DNA of 64,000 nt from Halotia branconii CENA392 (GTDB lineage: Bacteria > Cyanobacteriota > Cyanobacteriia > Cyanobacteriales > Nostocaceae), in NCBI RefSeq assembly GCF_029953635.1, contig NZ_CP124543.1, positions 6,232,367 to 6,296,366 of the forward strand. The letters are read 5' to 3'. A program made the translations under genes and the position numbers. Below, piece after piece: positions 17,469-24,817 of this stretch. Position 1 is the stretch's first letter; every line of letters begins with the position of its first letter. The notes below the pieces were generated by a model. That model was not told the origin of the DNA, did not search any database, and worked only from the letters and a program-made list of their open reading frames with translations.

Positions 17469-18749
17469 CTATTCCTGTAAAACTGTCTTTGATACAATTC
17501 GGGTTTTCTTCAAATCTGATTGTGAAAGTTGTTCTCCAGCTTGTAGGCGAGTGGCGGAAGATTGCAAAACTGTGGCTGCACCAGTATCTCCGATTTGTAA
17601 AGCAGTTTTAGCTGCTGTTTGCAGCATAGTAGCTGCACCAGTGCGATCGCCTTGTTGTAATTTCGCTTCCGCTAACTGAGTTTGGCGATACTTCGCTAAT
17701 GCCAAAATGGATTGTTGTACTTGAGGATTCACAGCAGGTTGATATGCCTTGACCACATTTGCATATACAGGAATCATGGGGGAAACTAGACCCTGCTTAT
17801 TCACTGCCGGATCATCGTAGCGGATTTGCAAATGTCCAATAACCTGTTGTCCTTCTGATAACTGTCCCAGATAAAGATTAGCTAAAACCACCCGTTCCAC
17901 ATCTTGCATCAAATCTCCCAAACGCACAATAAAACCGCCATGCGCTTCTTGTTGTACTGGTAACTCAATTGTGTCTGGGTAAACTTGAGCAATGGGTTTG
18001 AGTTCTGCTAGTCGAACATTTGGCACTAAAGACAACAGCAAGTAGGCATTAGTTAACCCTACTGATTGAATGCGCCTAAACAAACGGCTAAATTCATCTA
18101 CTACTTGTTCAGGACGCTCAATATGAGCTAAAGTCCCACCACCAGCATCGGCAATTTTTTCTAAAAGATCCTGGTTCCACTCACTACCAAAACCAAGAGT
18201 ATTAATAGTCAAATTGATTTTAGTTGCCTTGTGGGCAAGTTCCAGACAGCGCTTGTCGTCGTCTTTACCTAGTTCCCACTTCCAAATCCGTAAACTGCTT
18301 TCACCATGACCATCTGTAAGTAGGAATGCTTGGGAAACAGCGCCTTTTGTTCCCTTCATCAATTCTGTAATTCCAAGTTGCAAACCTTCAGCAATTACCG
18401 TACCACCACTAGCCTTGAGTTTCTTTTTAATTTGAGATTTGATGCTTTCAGGGTCGTTGATGATTTGGTTAGGGATAATGACTTGTGCAGCACCCGCAAA
18501 GGCGACAATACAGATGCGATCGCCTGGCTGCAATTTGTCCAATAATTGTTCTACTGCTTGGATTACAGTTGATAATGGTTGTCCATGCATGGAACCACTT
18601 TGATCGAGAATCAAGCATAAATTAAGTGGTACATGCTGTTCAAGTTCACCCGCAACTGCCGAAATTGTAATTGCCAATTGACGTTGATTACTCAATTGAG
18701 CCACATCAACATTAGGATCATTTAGTGTCGATAACAATTGAACTTTCAT
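17469..18749 (-). CDS. von Willebrand factor A domain protein (second of tandem pair)
   Basis: 426 residues. The VWA domain (about 40-220) has an intact metal-ion-dependent adhesion site, DQSGSMHGQPL, with the Thr/Asp elements further on (LLTDGHGES). The C-terminal part contains Ala-rich helical repeats (AATMLQTAAKTALQIGDTGAATVLQSSATRL). No signal peptide or membrane segment, so it is cytosolic. Its ATG overlaps the stop of the upstream paralogue by four bases (18746-18749), indicating translational coupling. The two proteins are clearly paralogous along their whole length. The partner or function is unknown. Confidence 0.9.
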   Translation of the reverse strand: MKVQLLSTLNDPNVDVAQLSNQRQLAITISAVAGELEQHVPLNLCLILDQSGSMHGQPLSTVIQAVEQLLDKLQPGDRICIVAFAGAAQVIIPNQIINDPESIKSQIKKKLKASGGTVIAEGLQLGITELMKGTKGAVSQAFLLTDGHGESSLRIWKWELGKDDDKRCLELAHKATKINLTINTLGFGSEWNQDLLEKIADAGGGTLAHIERPEQVVDEFSRLFRRIQSVGLTNAYLLLSLVPNVRLAELKPIAQVYPDTIELPVQQEAHGGFIVRLGDLMQDVERVVLANLYLGQLSEGQQVIGHLQIRYDDPAVNKQGLVSPMIPVYANVVKAYQPAVNPQVQQSILALAKYRQTQLAEAKLQQGDRTGAATMLQTAAKTALQIGDTGAATVLQSSATRLQAGEQLSQSDLKKTRIVSKTVLQE

Positions 18750-20002
18750 GAAGATGGGGTATCTTTCAACACGGTTTTTGAGACAATTCGGGTTTTTTTG
18801 CGATCGCTTTCGGATAAATCTTCACCAGATTGCAGTTGGGTAGCAGAAGTTTGTAACACTGTTGCCGCACCTATATCTCCCATTTGCAGAGCTGTTTTGG
18901 CGGCAGTTTGCAGCATTGTGGCAGCACCAGACCGATCTCCCTGTTGCAATTTTGTCTCCGCTAACTGAGTTTGTCGATATTTAGCTAATGCTAGAATTGA
19001 CTGCTGCACCTGGGGATTGATGTCTGGCTGGTAATCCCTAACTACATTAGCGTACACGGGGATATTGGGCGTAAATAAACCATTTTGGTTTTGAGTAGGG
19101 TCATCGTAGCGGACTTGGACATTAGCGATCGCCTGTTTACCCGCTGGCAATTGTCCTAAATAAATATTAGCTAAAATCACCCGTTCTACATCTTTCATTA
19201 AATCTCCTAGGCGGACAGCAAAACGTCCATCAGCTTCTTGCTGCACTGGTACTTCAATTGTATCTGGGGCAACTTGAGCAATAGGTTTGAGTTCTGCTAA
19301 CCGGATATTGGGCATCAAGGAGAACAGTAAATAAGCATTATTTAAACCTACCGTTTGCATTCGGTTAAACAAGCGACTAAATTCATCTACAGCTCGTTCT
19401 GGTTTTTGAATATAAGACAAAGTACCTAGACCAGCATCAGCTATTTGTTCTAAAATATCTTGATTCCAATTATCACCAAAACCTAAAGTATTCAAAGTCA
19501 AATTATAGCCAGCAGCCAACTCGGCAAACTTCAAACATCGATTGTTATCACCGTGTTCATTTTCCCCATCAGTTAACAAAAAGGCATGGGAAATTGTTTC
19601 TTTTTTGCCCTTGGCTAATTCCTCAATTCCCAAGCGTAAACCTTCATCGATCGCAGTTCCACCATCGGCAGATAAACGATTAATTTGCTTTTTGATTTTT
19701 TCTGGTTCTTCGATAATTTGATTAGGTATTAAGACTTTGGCTCTGTGATCGAAAACTACAATACTCAAGCGATCGCCTGGTCTAAGTCTATCAACTAATT
19801 GATTCGCCGCTTTTTTAACAGTTTCTAGCGGCCGTCCATTCATCGAGCCACTGTGGTCGAGAATTAAGCATAAATTCAGTGGTACATTTCGGTCAAGATT
19901 TTCCGCGATCGCCGAAACCGAAATCGCCAACTGACGCTGACTACTTGGTTGATGCGCGTCTAAATTACCATCATTTAAAACAGGTTGCAAGTTAACTTTC
20001 AT
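18746..20002 (-). CDS. von Willebrand factor A domain protein (first of tandem pair)
   Basis: 418 residues, the upstream gene of the pair. The MIDAS reads LDHSGSMNGRPLET, followed by LLTDGENEHGD. The beta-sheet region after the VWA domain (VQVRYDDPTQNQNGLF) and the Ala-rich helical tail match the downstream paralogue. A short insertion in the downstream copy (about 8 residues after TDGHGES) is the main size difference. Metal-dependent protein binding is the expected activity. Confidence 0.9.
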   Translation of the reverse strand: MKVNLQPVLNDGNLDAHQPSSQRQLAISVSAIAENLDRNVPLNLCLILDHSGSMNGRPLETVKKAANQLVDRLRPGDRLSIVVFDHRAKVLIPNQIIEEPEKIKKQINRLSADGGTAIDEGLRLGIEELAKGKKETISHAFLLTDGENEHGDNNRCLKFAELAAGYNLTLNTLGFGDNWNQDILEQIADAGLGTLSYIQKPERAVDEFSRLFNRMQTVGLNNAYLLFSLMPNIRLAELKPIAQVAPDTIEVPVQQEADGRFAVRLGDLMKDVERVILANIYLGQLPAGKQAIANVQVRYDDPTQNQNGLFTPNIPVYANVVRDYQPDINPQVQQSILALAKYRQTQLAETKLQQGDRSGAATMLQTAAKTALQMGDIGAATVLQTSATQLQSGEDLSESDRKKTRIVSKTVLKDTPSS

Positions 20003-20318
20003 AACCCAAACTTCCTAATTAAGATATACATAATTTGTAAATAACTTCAAACCGTAACATCAACGCTACGGAAAACCTCAACAATACAGAATCCATTAAT
20101 ATATTCAGAATATCTTAGGATTGGGGATTAACTTAAGATAGAGAATTGTAAGTTGGGTATTGCGATCGCCATACTCAAAAAGTAAAGGATATTGGTTTAT
20201 CCTACGATACGTAGCCTTAATTCTTTAGTGCATTAGAGAGAAATCCGCACTTGAAGAGAGCTTGCATCACGCTAGGATGTATTACAGTTAACGGCATAGT
20301 TTCAGGCGATCAGTTGCT
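20003..20318. promoter_or_regulatory. Divergent promoter region between VWA pair and clpR
   Basis: A 316-bp gap between divergent genes, AT-rich, with one HIP1-like gcgatcgcc at about 20162. It should contain promoters for both directions. No clear inverted repeat, RNA gene or recognised operator was seen. Confidence 0.4.
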
Positions 20319-20981
20319 ATGGACATTTCCCCTATCAAGGCTGTTCAAGCCCCTTATTACGGTGATAACTCTTACCGGACACCGCCGCCAGATTTGCCTT
20401 CCTTATTGTTAAAGGAAAGAATTGTCTATCTGGGAATGCCACTGGTGCCAGCTGTCACGGAATTGATCGTGGCCGAACTACTGTATTTGCAGTCCGACGA
20501 CCCCGAAAAACCGATTAAAATTTACATCAACTCGACCGGCACTTCCGGTTACAGTGGCGATCCTATCGGCTTTGAAACCGAAGCTTTCGCCATATTCGAC
20601 ACCATCAAATACATCAAGCCTCCCATTCACACCATCTGTATTGGTTCAGCGATGGGTATGGCAGCGATGCTTCTTAGTGCTGGCACAAAAGGATGTCGCG
20701 CCAGTTTGCCTCACTCCAACATTATCCTGCATCAGCCCAAAAGTTACGCCCAAGGCCAAGCAACGGATATTCAAATTCGGGCTAAAGAAGTTTTGGTAAA
20801 TAAAACCGCGATGGTTGATATCCTTCATCGCACCACCGGACAGCCTCCAGAAAAAATTACCAAAGACATGGATCGGCTGTTATATATGACACCCTACGAA
20901 GCGAAGGAATACGGTTTGATTGACCGAGTTTTTGAAAAAGAAGAACTCGCCAATCCACCCCTACCCGCTAGTGTCCTTTAA
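20319..20981 (+). CDS. clpR: ClpR: ClpP-like subunit lacking the catalytic serine
   Basis: 220 residues of ClpP fold. In active ClpP the nucleophile lies in AASMG; here the aligned stretch is CIGSAMGMAAMLL with Gly113 at the Ser position, so the subunit is inactive. The His (IILHQP) remains. An extended loop after YINSTGTSGYSGDP (about residues 70-90) is typical of ClpR. Family knowledge: in cyanobacteria and plastids ClpR forms a mixed heptameric ring with ClpP3, working with ClpC. The active partner clpP3 is directly downstream (106 bp), as in other cyanobacteria. Confidence 0.93.
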   Translation: MDISPIKAVQAPYYGDNSYRTPPPDLPSLLLKERIVYLGMPLVPAVTELIVAELLYLQSDDPEKPIKIYINSTGTSGYSGDPIGFETEAFAIFDTIKYIKPPIHTICIGSAMGMAAMLLSAGTKGCRASLPHSNIILHQPKSYAQGQATDIQIRAKEVLVNKTAMVDILHRTTGQPPEKITKDMDRLLYMTPYEAKEYGLIDRVFEKEELANPPLPASVL

Positions 20982-21087
20982 TTTGTTCTTTGTTAGTTGT
21001 TAATTGTCAGTTATTTTTTACTATTCACTACTGACTAATGACCACTGACTATTAACTAATTGCTAATTATCAAACGGAGTAACGAAA

Positions 21088-21681
21088 ATGCCTATAGGCG
21101 TTCCTAAAGTTCCTTACCGGATGCCCGGAGGGCAGTATACAGACTGGATTAGCATCTATGATCGCCTTTACCGAGAACGAATTATTTTCCTAGGTAAAGA
21201 TATTGATGATGAGATTGCCAACCAAATTATTGCTGTAATGCTGTATCTGGATTCAGACGATCCAGGTAAGGATATTTACTTATATATCAATTCCCCCGGT
21301 GGTATGGTTACGTCTGGCTTGGCAATTTTTGACACCATGCAACACATCAAATCAGATGTGGTGACAATTTGCGTTGGTTTAGCCGCCTCAATGGGATCTT
21401 TCCTATTGACCGCTGGCACTAAAGGCAAACGTATGGCATTGCCTCACTCACGGATTATGATTCACCAGCCTTCTGGTGGTACGCGTGGGCAAGCTACTGA
21501 TATCGAAATTGAAGCTAAAGAGATTCTGCGGATTCGTCACCAACTCAATGAGATTTATGCTCAAAATACTGGTCAAGCCATAGCCAAGATAGAAAAAGAC
21601 ATGGATCGTGACTTTTTCATGTCTGCTGCTGAAGCTAAGGAATACGGTTTAATTGACCGTGTAATTGAAGAACGTCCGTAG
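21088..21681 (+). CDS. clpP3: ClpP3 ATP-dependent protease proteolytic subunit
   Basis: 197 residues. Catalytic Ser101 is in LAASMGSFLL, His126 in IMIHQP, and the Asp lies in the DMDRDFFMS region. A good ribosome binding site (aaacggagtaacg) precedes ATG 21088. It pairs with ClpR to form the essential ClpP3/R core acting with ClpC, based on conserved gene order and family knowledge. A repeat segment (ctgactaatgaccactgact) fills the gap to clpR. Confidence 0.95.
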   Translation: MPIGVPKVPYRMPGGQYTDWISIYDRLYRERIIFLGKDIDDEIANQIIAVMLYLDSDDPGKDIYLYINSPGGMVTSGLAIFDTMQHIKSDVVTICVGLAASMGSFLLTAGTKGKRMALPHSRIMIHQPSGGTRGQATDIEIEAKEILRIRHQLNEIYAQNTGQAIAKIEKDMDRDFFMSAAEAKEYGLIDRVIEERP

Positions 21682-21766
21682 ATTAGAGGAGCAGGGGAGA
21701 CAAGGAGACAAGGAGACAAGGGAACAAGGGAACAGTTCTTTTCCCAATTCTCCAATTCTCCTTGTC

Positions 21767-21815
21767 CCCAATGCCCAATGCCCAATGCCCAATGCCCCAT
21801 GCCCAATGCCCAATG
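21767..21815. repeat. CCCAATG heptamer tandem repeat
   Basis: Seven consecutive 7-bp units, six of them exactly CCCAATG and one CCCCATG (21795-21801). It lies in the gap after clpP3 and belongs to the short tandemly repeated repetitive sequences known from filamentous cyanobacteria. Flanking DNA (gacaaggagacaaggagac, about 21698-21722) is also tandem. Length variation between strains is expected. Confidence 0.85.
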
Positions 21816-21935
21816 CCCCTAAAAAAACTGCCAAATATGAACTATAAAATAGAAAATTAGTCTTTATAATAAAAACCTTAAGGCTGGAAGCGAATAGCCG
21901 AAAGCTGCATATTTTCAATCGCTATATAGATCAAA

Positions 21936-22565
21936 ATGGATCTTGGAGATTGCTACCGTTTACTAGGTTTAAGGTCGGGAGCCTCTTTTGCCGACATCAA
22001 AACGTCTTATAGACGTTTAGCCCAGCAATATCATCCCGATATTAACCCAAATGACAAAAAAGCTAAAGATAAATTTATTGCCTTGACAGAGGCTTACAGA
22101 CTGCTTTTAACTGTAGTACCTCCAGAGGAGACAGTCCCACAGCCACGTCAGCCATCCGCATCTGAGCGTGATATTCCCAAAGCAAAAGCCACCCACCGAG
22201 AAAAAGCACCAACAACCACGGTGACAACCGAAAAGCCGCCAACGCCAAAGCCCCCTAATTTGGTGGAAATAGAACAACGGCTGAAGTGGAAAACTTACGA
22301 GCAACTGCAACGGTTTTTGAAAGAAAGACGATTTCCCCAAGCGATCGCCCTCGCGGAAGCTTTAGCAGAACGCCTACCAGGGGATACAGAAGTACGTCAA
22401 TGGCTGGCGGTTGCTTATCAAATTTGGGGACGAGCTTTAATTACCGAAAACCAATTACTTAAAGCCAGAATTTATCTCAAAAAGGCTTTGAAAACAGACC
22501 CTAGTAATAAGGCTCTGTGGCTTGAGGTGCAACGCGACTTTCAGCGCTTGGAGCAAATTTTTTAA
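21936..22565 (+). CDS. DnaJ-domain protein with C-terminal TPR-like region
   Basis: 209 residues. The N-terminal J domain (residues 4-60) has the HPD motif (QQYHPDINPND) that stimulates DnaK ATPase. A Pro/Thr/Lys-rich linker (about 70-110) follows, then helices resembling TPR units (RFPQAIALAEALAERLPGD, ARIYLKKALKTDPSNKALW). There is no zinc-finger or DnaJ C-terminal domain, so it is a type III J-protein that targets DnaK through its TPR part. The client is unknown. Confidence 0.9.
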   Translation: MDLGDCYRLLGLRSGASFADIKTSYRRLAQQYHPDINPNDKKAKDKFIALTEAYRLLLTVVPPEETVPQPRQPSASERDIPKAKATHREKAPTTTVTTEKPPTPKPPNLVEIEQRLKWKTYEQLQRFLKERRFPQAIALAEALAERLPGDTEVRQWLAVAYQIWGRALITENQLLKARIYLKKALKTDPSNKALWLEVQRDFQRLEQIF

Positions 22566-22722
22566 GATTTTATGTAAATTCTGAATGATTAAGTGTTTTA
22601 GCGTAATTTGAGCCACCTCACCCTAATTACGTATTTTTTCTCTGTAAAATGTATTTTTTAATAGTTAGCCTGATAACAAAGCACTGATGCCAGACAAAGC
22701 TAAGTAATCAGGCAACTTCCTT

Positions 22723-23202
22723 ATGTTTTATCGTCTCGCATTGACTTCTAGTTTGATGCTAGCAAGTGCGATCGCTCTAGATCAAGCTGCGCTAGCTCAA
22801 AGTGCAGACGTTCCTTTCAATGGAACTGTTCCTATTCAAACTACCTTTAGTAATTCTAGTGGCGGTACTGCACAATCGACAGGAATAGTAGGTGTTAATG
22901 GAAATGCCAATAGGTATGAATCAATAACTCCTGCAACAGTCAGTGTTCAATCCACTACGCCTGCCACTATTACTGTTTCACCACCCCGCCTTGTCTCTGG
23001 AGAAACTGAAGATCCATCTGGAACAAAGCACACAGCTTTTGTCAAGTTTGGTTCGACTAACTTTCGCAGTGATGTTGGCGGTGGAAGTGCGCCTTTACCT
23101 GCTGGTAATACGAACTTAGAGATAAGTATGTTAATAGAGCGACCACAAGCTTTTACACCAGGAACTTATATCTACGTTGTTACCTTAACCATTACACCAT
23201 AA
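22723..23202 (+). CDS. Small exported protein, pilin/spore-coat-U-like subunit (no Cys)
   Basis: 159 residues with a clear signal peptide (cleavage near ALAQ-SADVPF). The mature domain starts DVPFNGTV and ends GTYIYVVTLTITP, matching the opening and closing strands of the paralogous next gene (DVPFTGSV ... GNYSYITTLTIVP). This all-beta pattern resembles SCPU/fimbrial subunits assembled by donor-strand exchange, but this copy has no Cys pair. First gene of a chaperone-usher-like set. The subunit role is inferred from fold pattern and neighbours. Confidence 0.75.
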   Translation: MFYRLALTSSLMLASAIALDQAALAQSADVPFNGTVPIQTTFSNSSGGTAQSTGIVGVNGNANRYESITPATVSVQSTTPATITVSPPRLVSGETEDPSGTKHTAFVKFGSTNFRSDVGGGSAPLPAGNTNLEISMLIERPQAFTPGTYIYVVTLTITP

Positions 23203-23257
23203 CTCTGGTTTTTGTTTTGATTCGTTCAACCCTAATTTTTGGAAGAAGGATTTAAAT

Positions 23258-23731
23258 ATGATTCGTCGTTCATTATTAACCGCAGTTTTGGTTATTGTCG
23301 GTTCCGTTGTTCTTGCACCCAAAACAATGGCTCAAACCGTAGATGTTCCTTTCACTGGAAGTGTAAATGGTGCTTGCACCTTTGGACAAGTGACTCCTGG
23401 TAAGTTAGGACTCAATCAGCCTACTAGCCCCACTGCTCTAGCGGGAGGGTTTTCTGGAGGAGTATTTGGTCAAGTTAGTGTTAGCTGTAACCAACCTGCC
23501 AGAGTGAGTATATCTCAACCACAGCAAACTGGAGGCCCTGCATTTACGCCTATGTTCTCTGCTGGACACATAAACTCACCTGTTGGCAGCACAGATTCCA
23601 ATAGCGGTTCTCCTTTACCATTACCTACTGGTGGCTCTGTACCTTTGAGTGTTGACATGATTGTAGACAAAGGCAGTCCGCTGGTTCCAGGAAACTACAG
23701 CTACATAACAACTTTGACTATCGTGCCATAA
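23258..23731 (+). CDS. Small exported protein, pilin/spore-coat-U-like subunit (Cys pair)
   Basis: 157 residues, signal peptide cleaved near TMAQ-TVDVPF. Two Cys (GACTFGQ and VSCNQP) could form the disulfide usual in chaperone-usher subunits. The final strand NYSYITTLTIVP is typical of SCPU-like domains. A strong ribosome binding site (agaagga) lies ahead of ATG 23258. Paralogous to the upstream gene, 55 bp away. Probably a periplasmic or surface structural subunit handled by the PapD-like chaperone encoded next. Confidence 0.78.
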   Translation: MIRRSLLTAVLVIVGSVVLAPKTMAQTVDVPFTGSVNGACTFGQVTPGKLGLNQPTSPTALAGGFSGGVFGQVSVSCNQPARVSISQPQQTGGPAFTPMFSAGHINSPVGSTDSNSGSPLPLPTGGSVPLSVDMIVDKGSPLVPGNYSYITTLTIVP

Positions 23732-23861
23732 GGCAGCAATTCAAGTTACCTGGAAAATCAAACTTTAACAGTTTGTTTAGGACACTTGTCTATGAGGTTT
23801 TTCTTGTTGAGCAAAGTGTCCTGAACACAAAAATTAAATTTACTATCTTGGGCTAATAAAT

Positions 23862-24689
23862 ATGTTTGATGACAAATGGTTGTCAGTAGCTGCTTCTAGC
23901 ATATTCTTATCCGCTTTGGTTCTGTTTCCCAGTACTGCTAAAGCACAAATGAGTGTTTCCCCAATGGTAATTGAAGCCAAAGCAGAGCGAGGACAAGCCC
24001 AAGGAATGATCACTATTTCAAATACTAGCAATGCTCCGTCTCGCGTTCGTGTTTACGCTGAACCTTTCACCTATAGCCGAGATACTGGGTTTAAAACCTT
24101 AGCTTCTAGCCCCAATGATTTGACTAAATATCTGCAATTTTCACCTCGTGAATTGACTATTAAGCCAGGAGAAAGCCGCCGGGTACGCATTATCAGTCGA
24201 TTGGCTCCTAGTTTACCAGATGGAGAATATCGAGCAGTAGTTTTTAATGAAACTCTCACCGATGCTAAGGATAATGTTGGCAATAATGTTAGCTTAGTAG
24301 CACGAATTGGCGTGACTCTTTATGTTAGAAAAGGTAATCTTTCTCCTAATTTGGCAGTAAATGATGCTAACTTCAATTCACAACAAAAACAAATTCAACT
24401 TTTGATTCGTAATACTGGTAAAGCAACTGCCCGCCCCAGTGTTAATTGGACGCTACGCCGTGGAGATACTGTAATTAAAACTGGTCAAGCAGATGCTAGT
24501 GCTGTTATAGCAGAAAGCGATCGCTATTTTTTATTAAGCTACCCCCAACAAGATACAGCAGCGCTTTCTCCTGGTAGTTATCAATTAAGTGGTGAGTTAG
24601 TCTGGTCAGCAGATGATAATAAAAAGAAATTGCCATTTAATTTAAATGTTACTATCCCTTCTCAAACTGCTGCATCAGAAAAGAAATAA
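23862..24689 (+). CDS. PapD-like periplasmic pilus chaperone
   Basis: 275 residues with signal peptide (AKA-QMSVSPM). The mature start (MSVSPMVIEAKAERGQAQGMITISNTS) is the first strand of a fimbrial-chaperone Ig domain. The first domain ends in the usual region LTIKPGESRRVRI, followed by the GEYRAVVFNETL strand; a second Ig-like domain follows. PapD-type chaperones donate a strand to pilin subunits in the periplasm. The two candidate subunits lie upstream and the usher-like barrel downstream. A related cAMP-controlled surface gene pair (slr1667/slr1668) is known in Synechocystis; I link them only by recall. Confidence 0.85.
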   Translation: MFDDKWLSVAASSIFLSALVLFPSTAKAQMSVSPMVIEAKAERGQAQGMITISNTSNAPSRVRVYAEPFTYSRDTGFKTLASSPNDLTKYLQFSPRELTIKPGESRRVRIISRLAPSLPDGEYRAVVFNETLTDAKDNVGNNVSLVARIGVTLYVRKGNLSPNLAVNDANFNSQQKQIQLLIRNTGKATARPSVNWTLRRGDTVIKTGQADASAVIAESDRYFLLSYPQQDTAALSPGSYQLSGELVWSADDNKKKLPFNLNVTIPSQTAASEKK

Positions 24690-24757
24690 AGTGTAGTTTG
24701 GAATACATCACTAATCACGTTAATTTTGGACTCATAGCGGGAATTATACGTTTGTCA

Positions 24758-24786
24758 AGGCGTTGCAATCAACGCCTTTCTGTTTA
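24758..24786 (+). terminator. Intrinsic terminator between chaperone and usher genes
   Basis: aaggcgttg (24758-24766) pairs perfectly with caacgcctt (24771-24779) around a caat loop, followed by tctgttt. It lies 69 bp after the chaperone stop and 31 bp before the usher-like start. It could end most transcripts and so lower usher expression relative to subunits. Confidence 0.7.
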
Positions 24787-24817
24787 TGCGTAATTATACT
24801 GGTAAATTTGGAGTATT

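Noticed and set aside
21573..21918. Minus-strand frames rich in GHWALG repeats after clpP3
   Set aside because: They are translations of the CCCAATG heptamer array.
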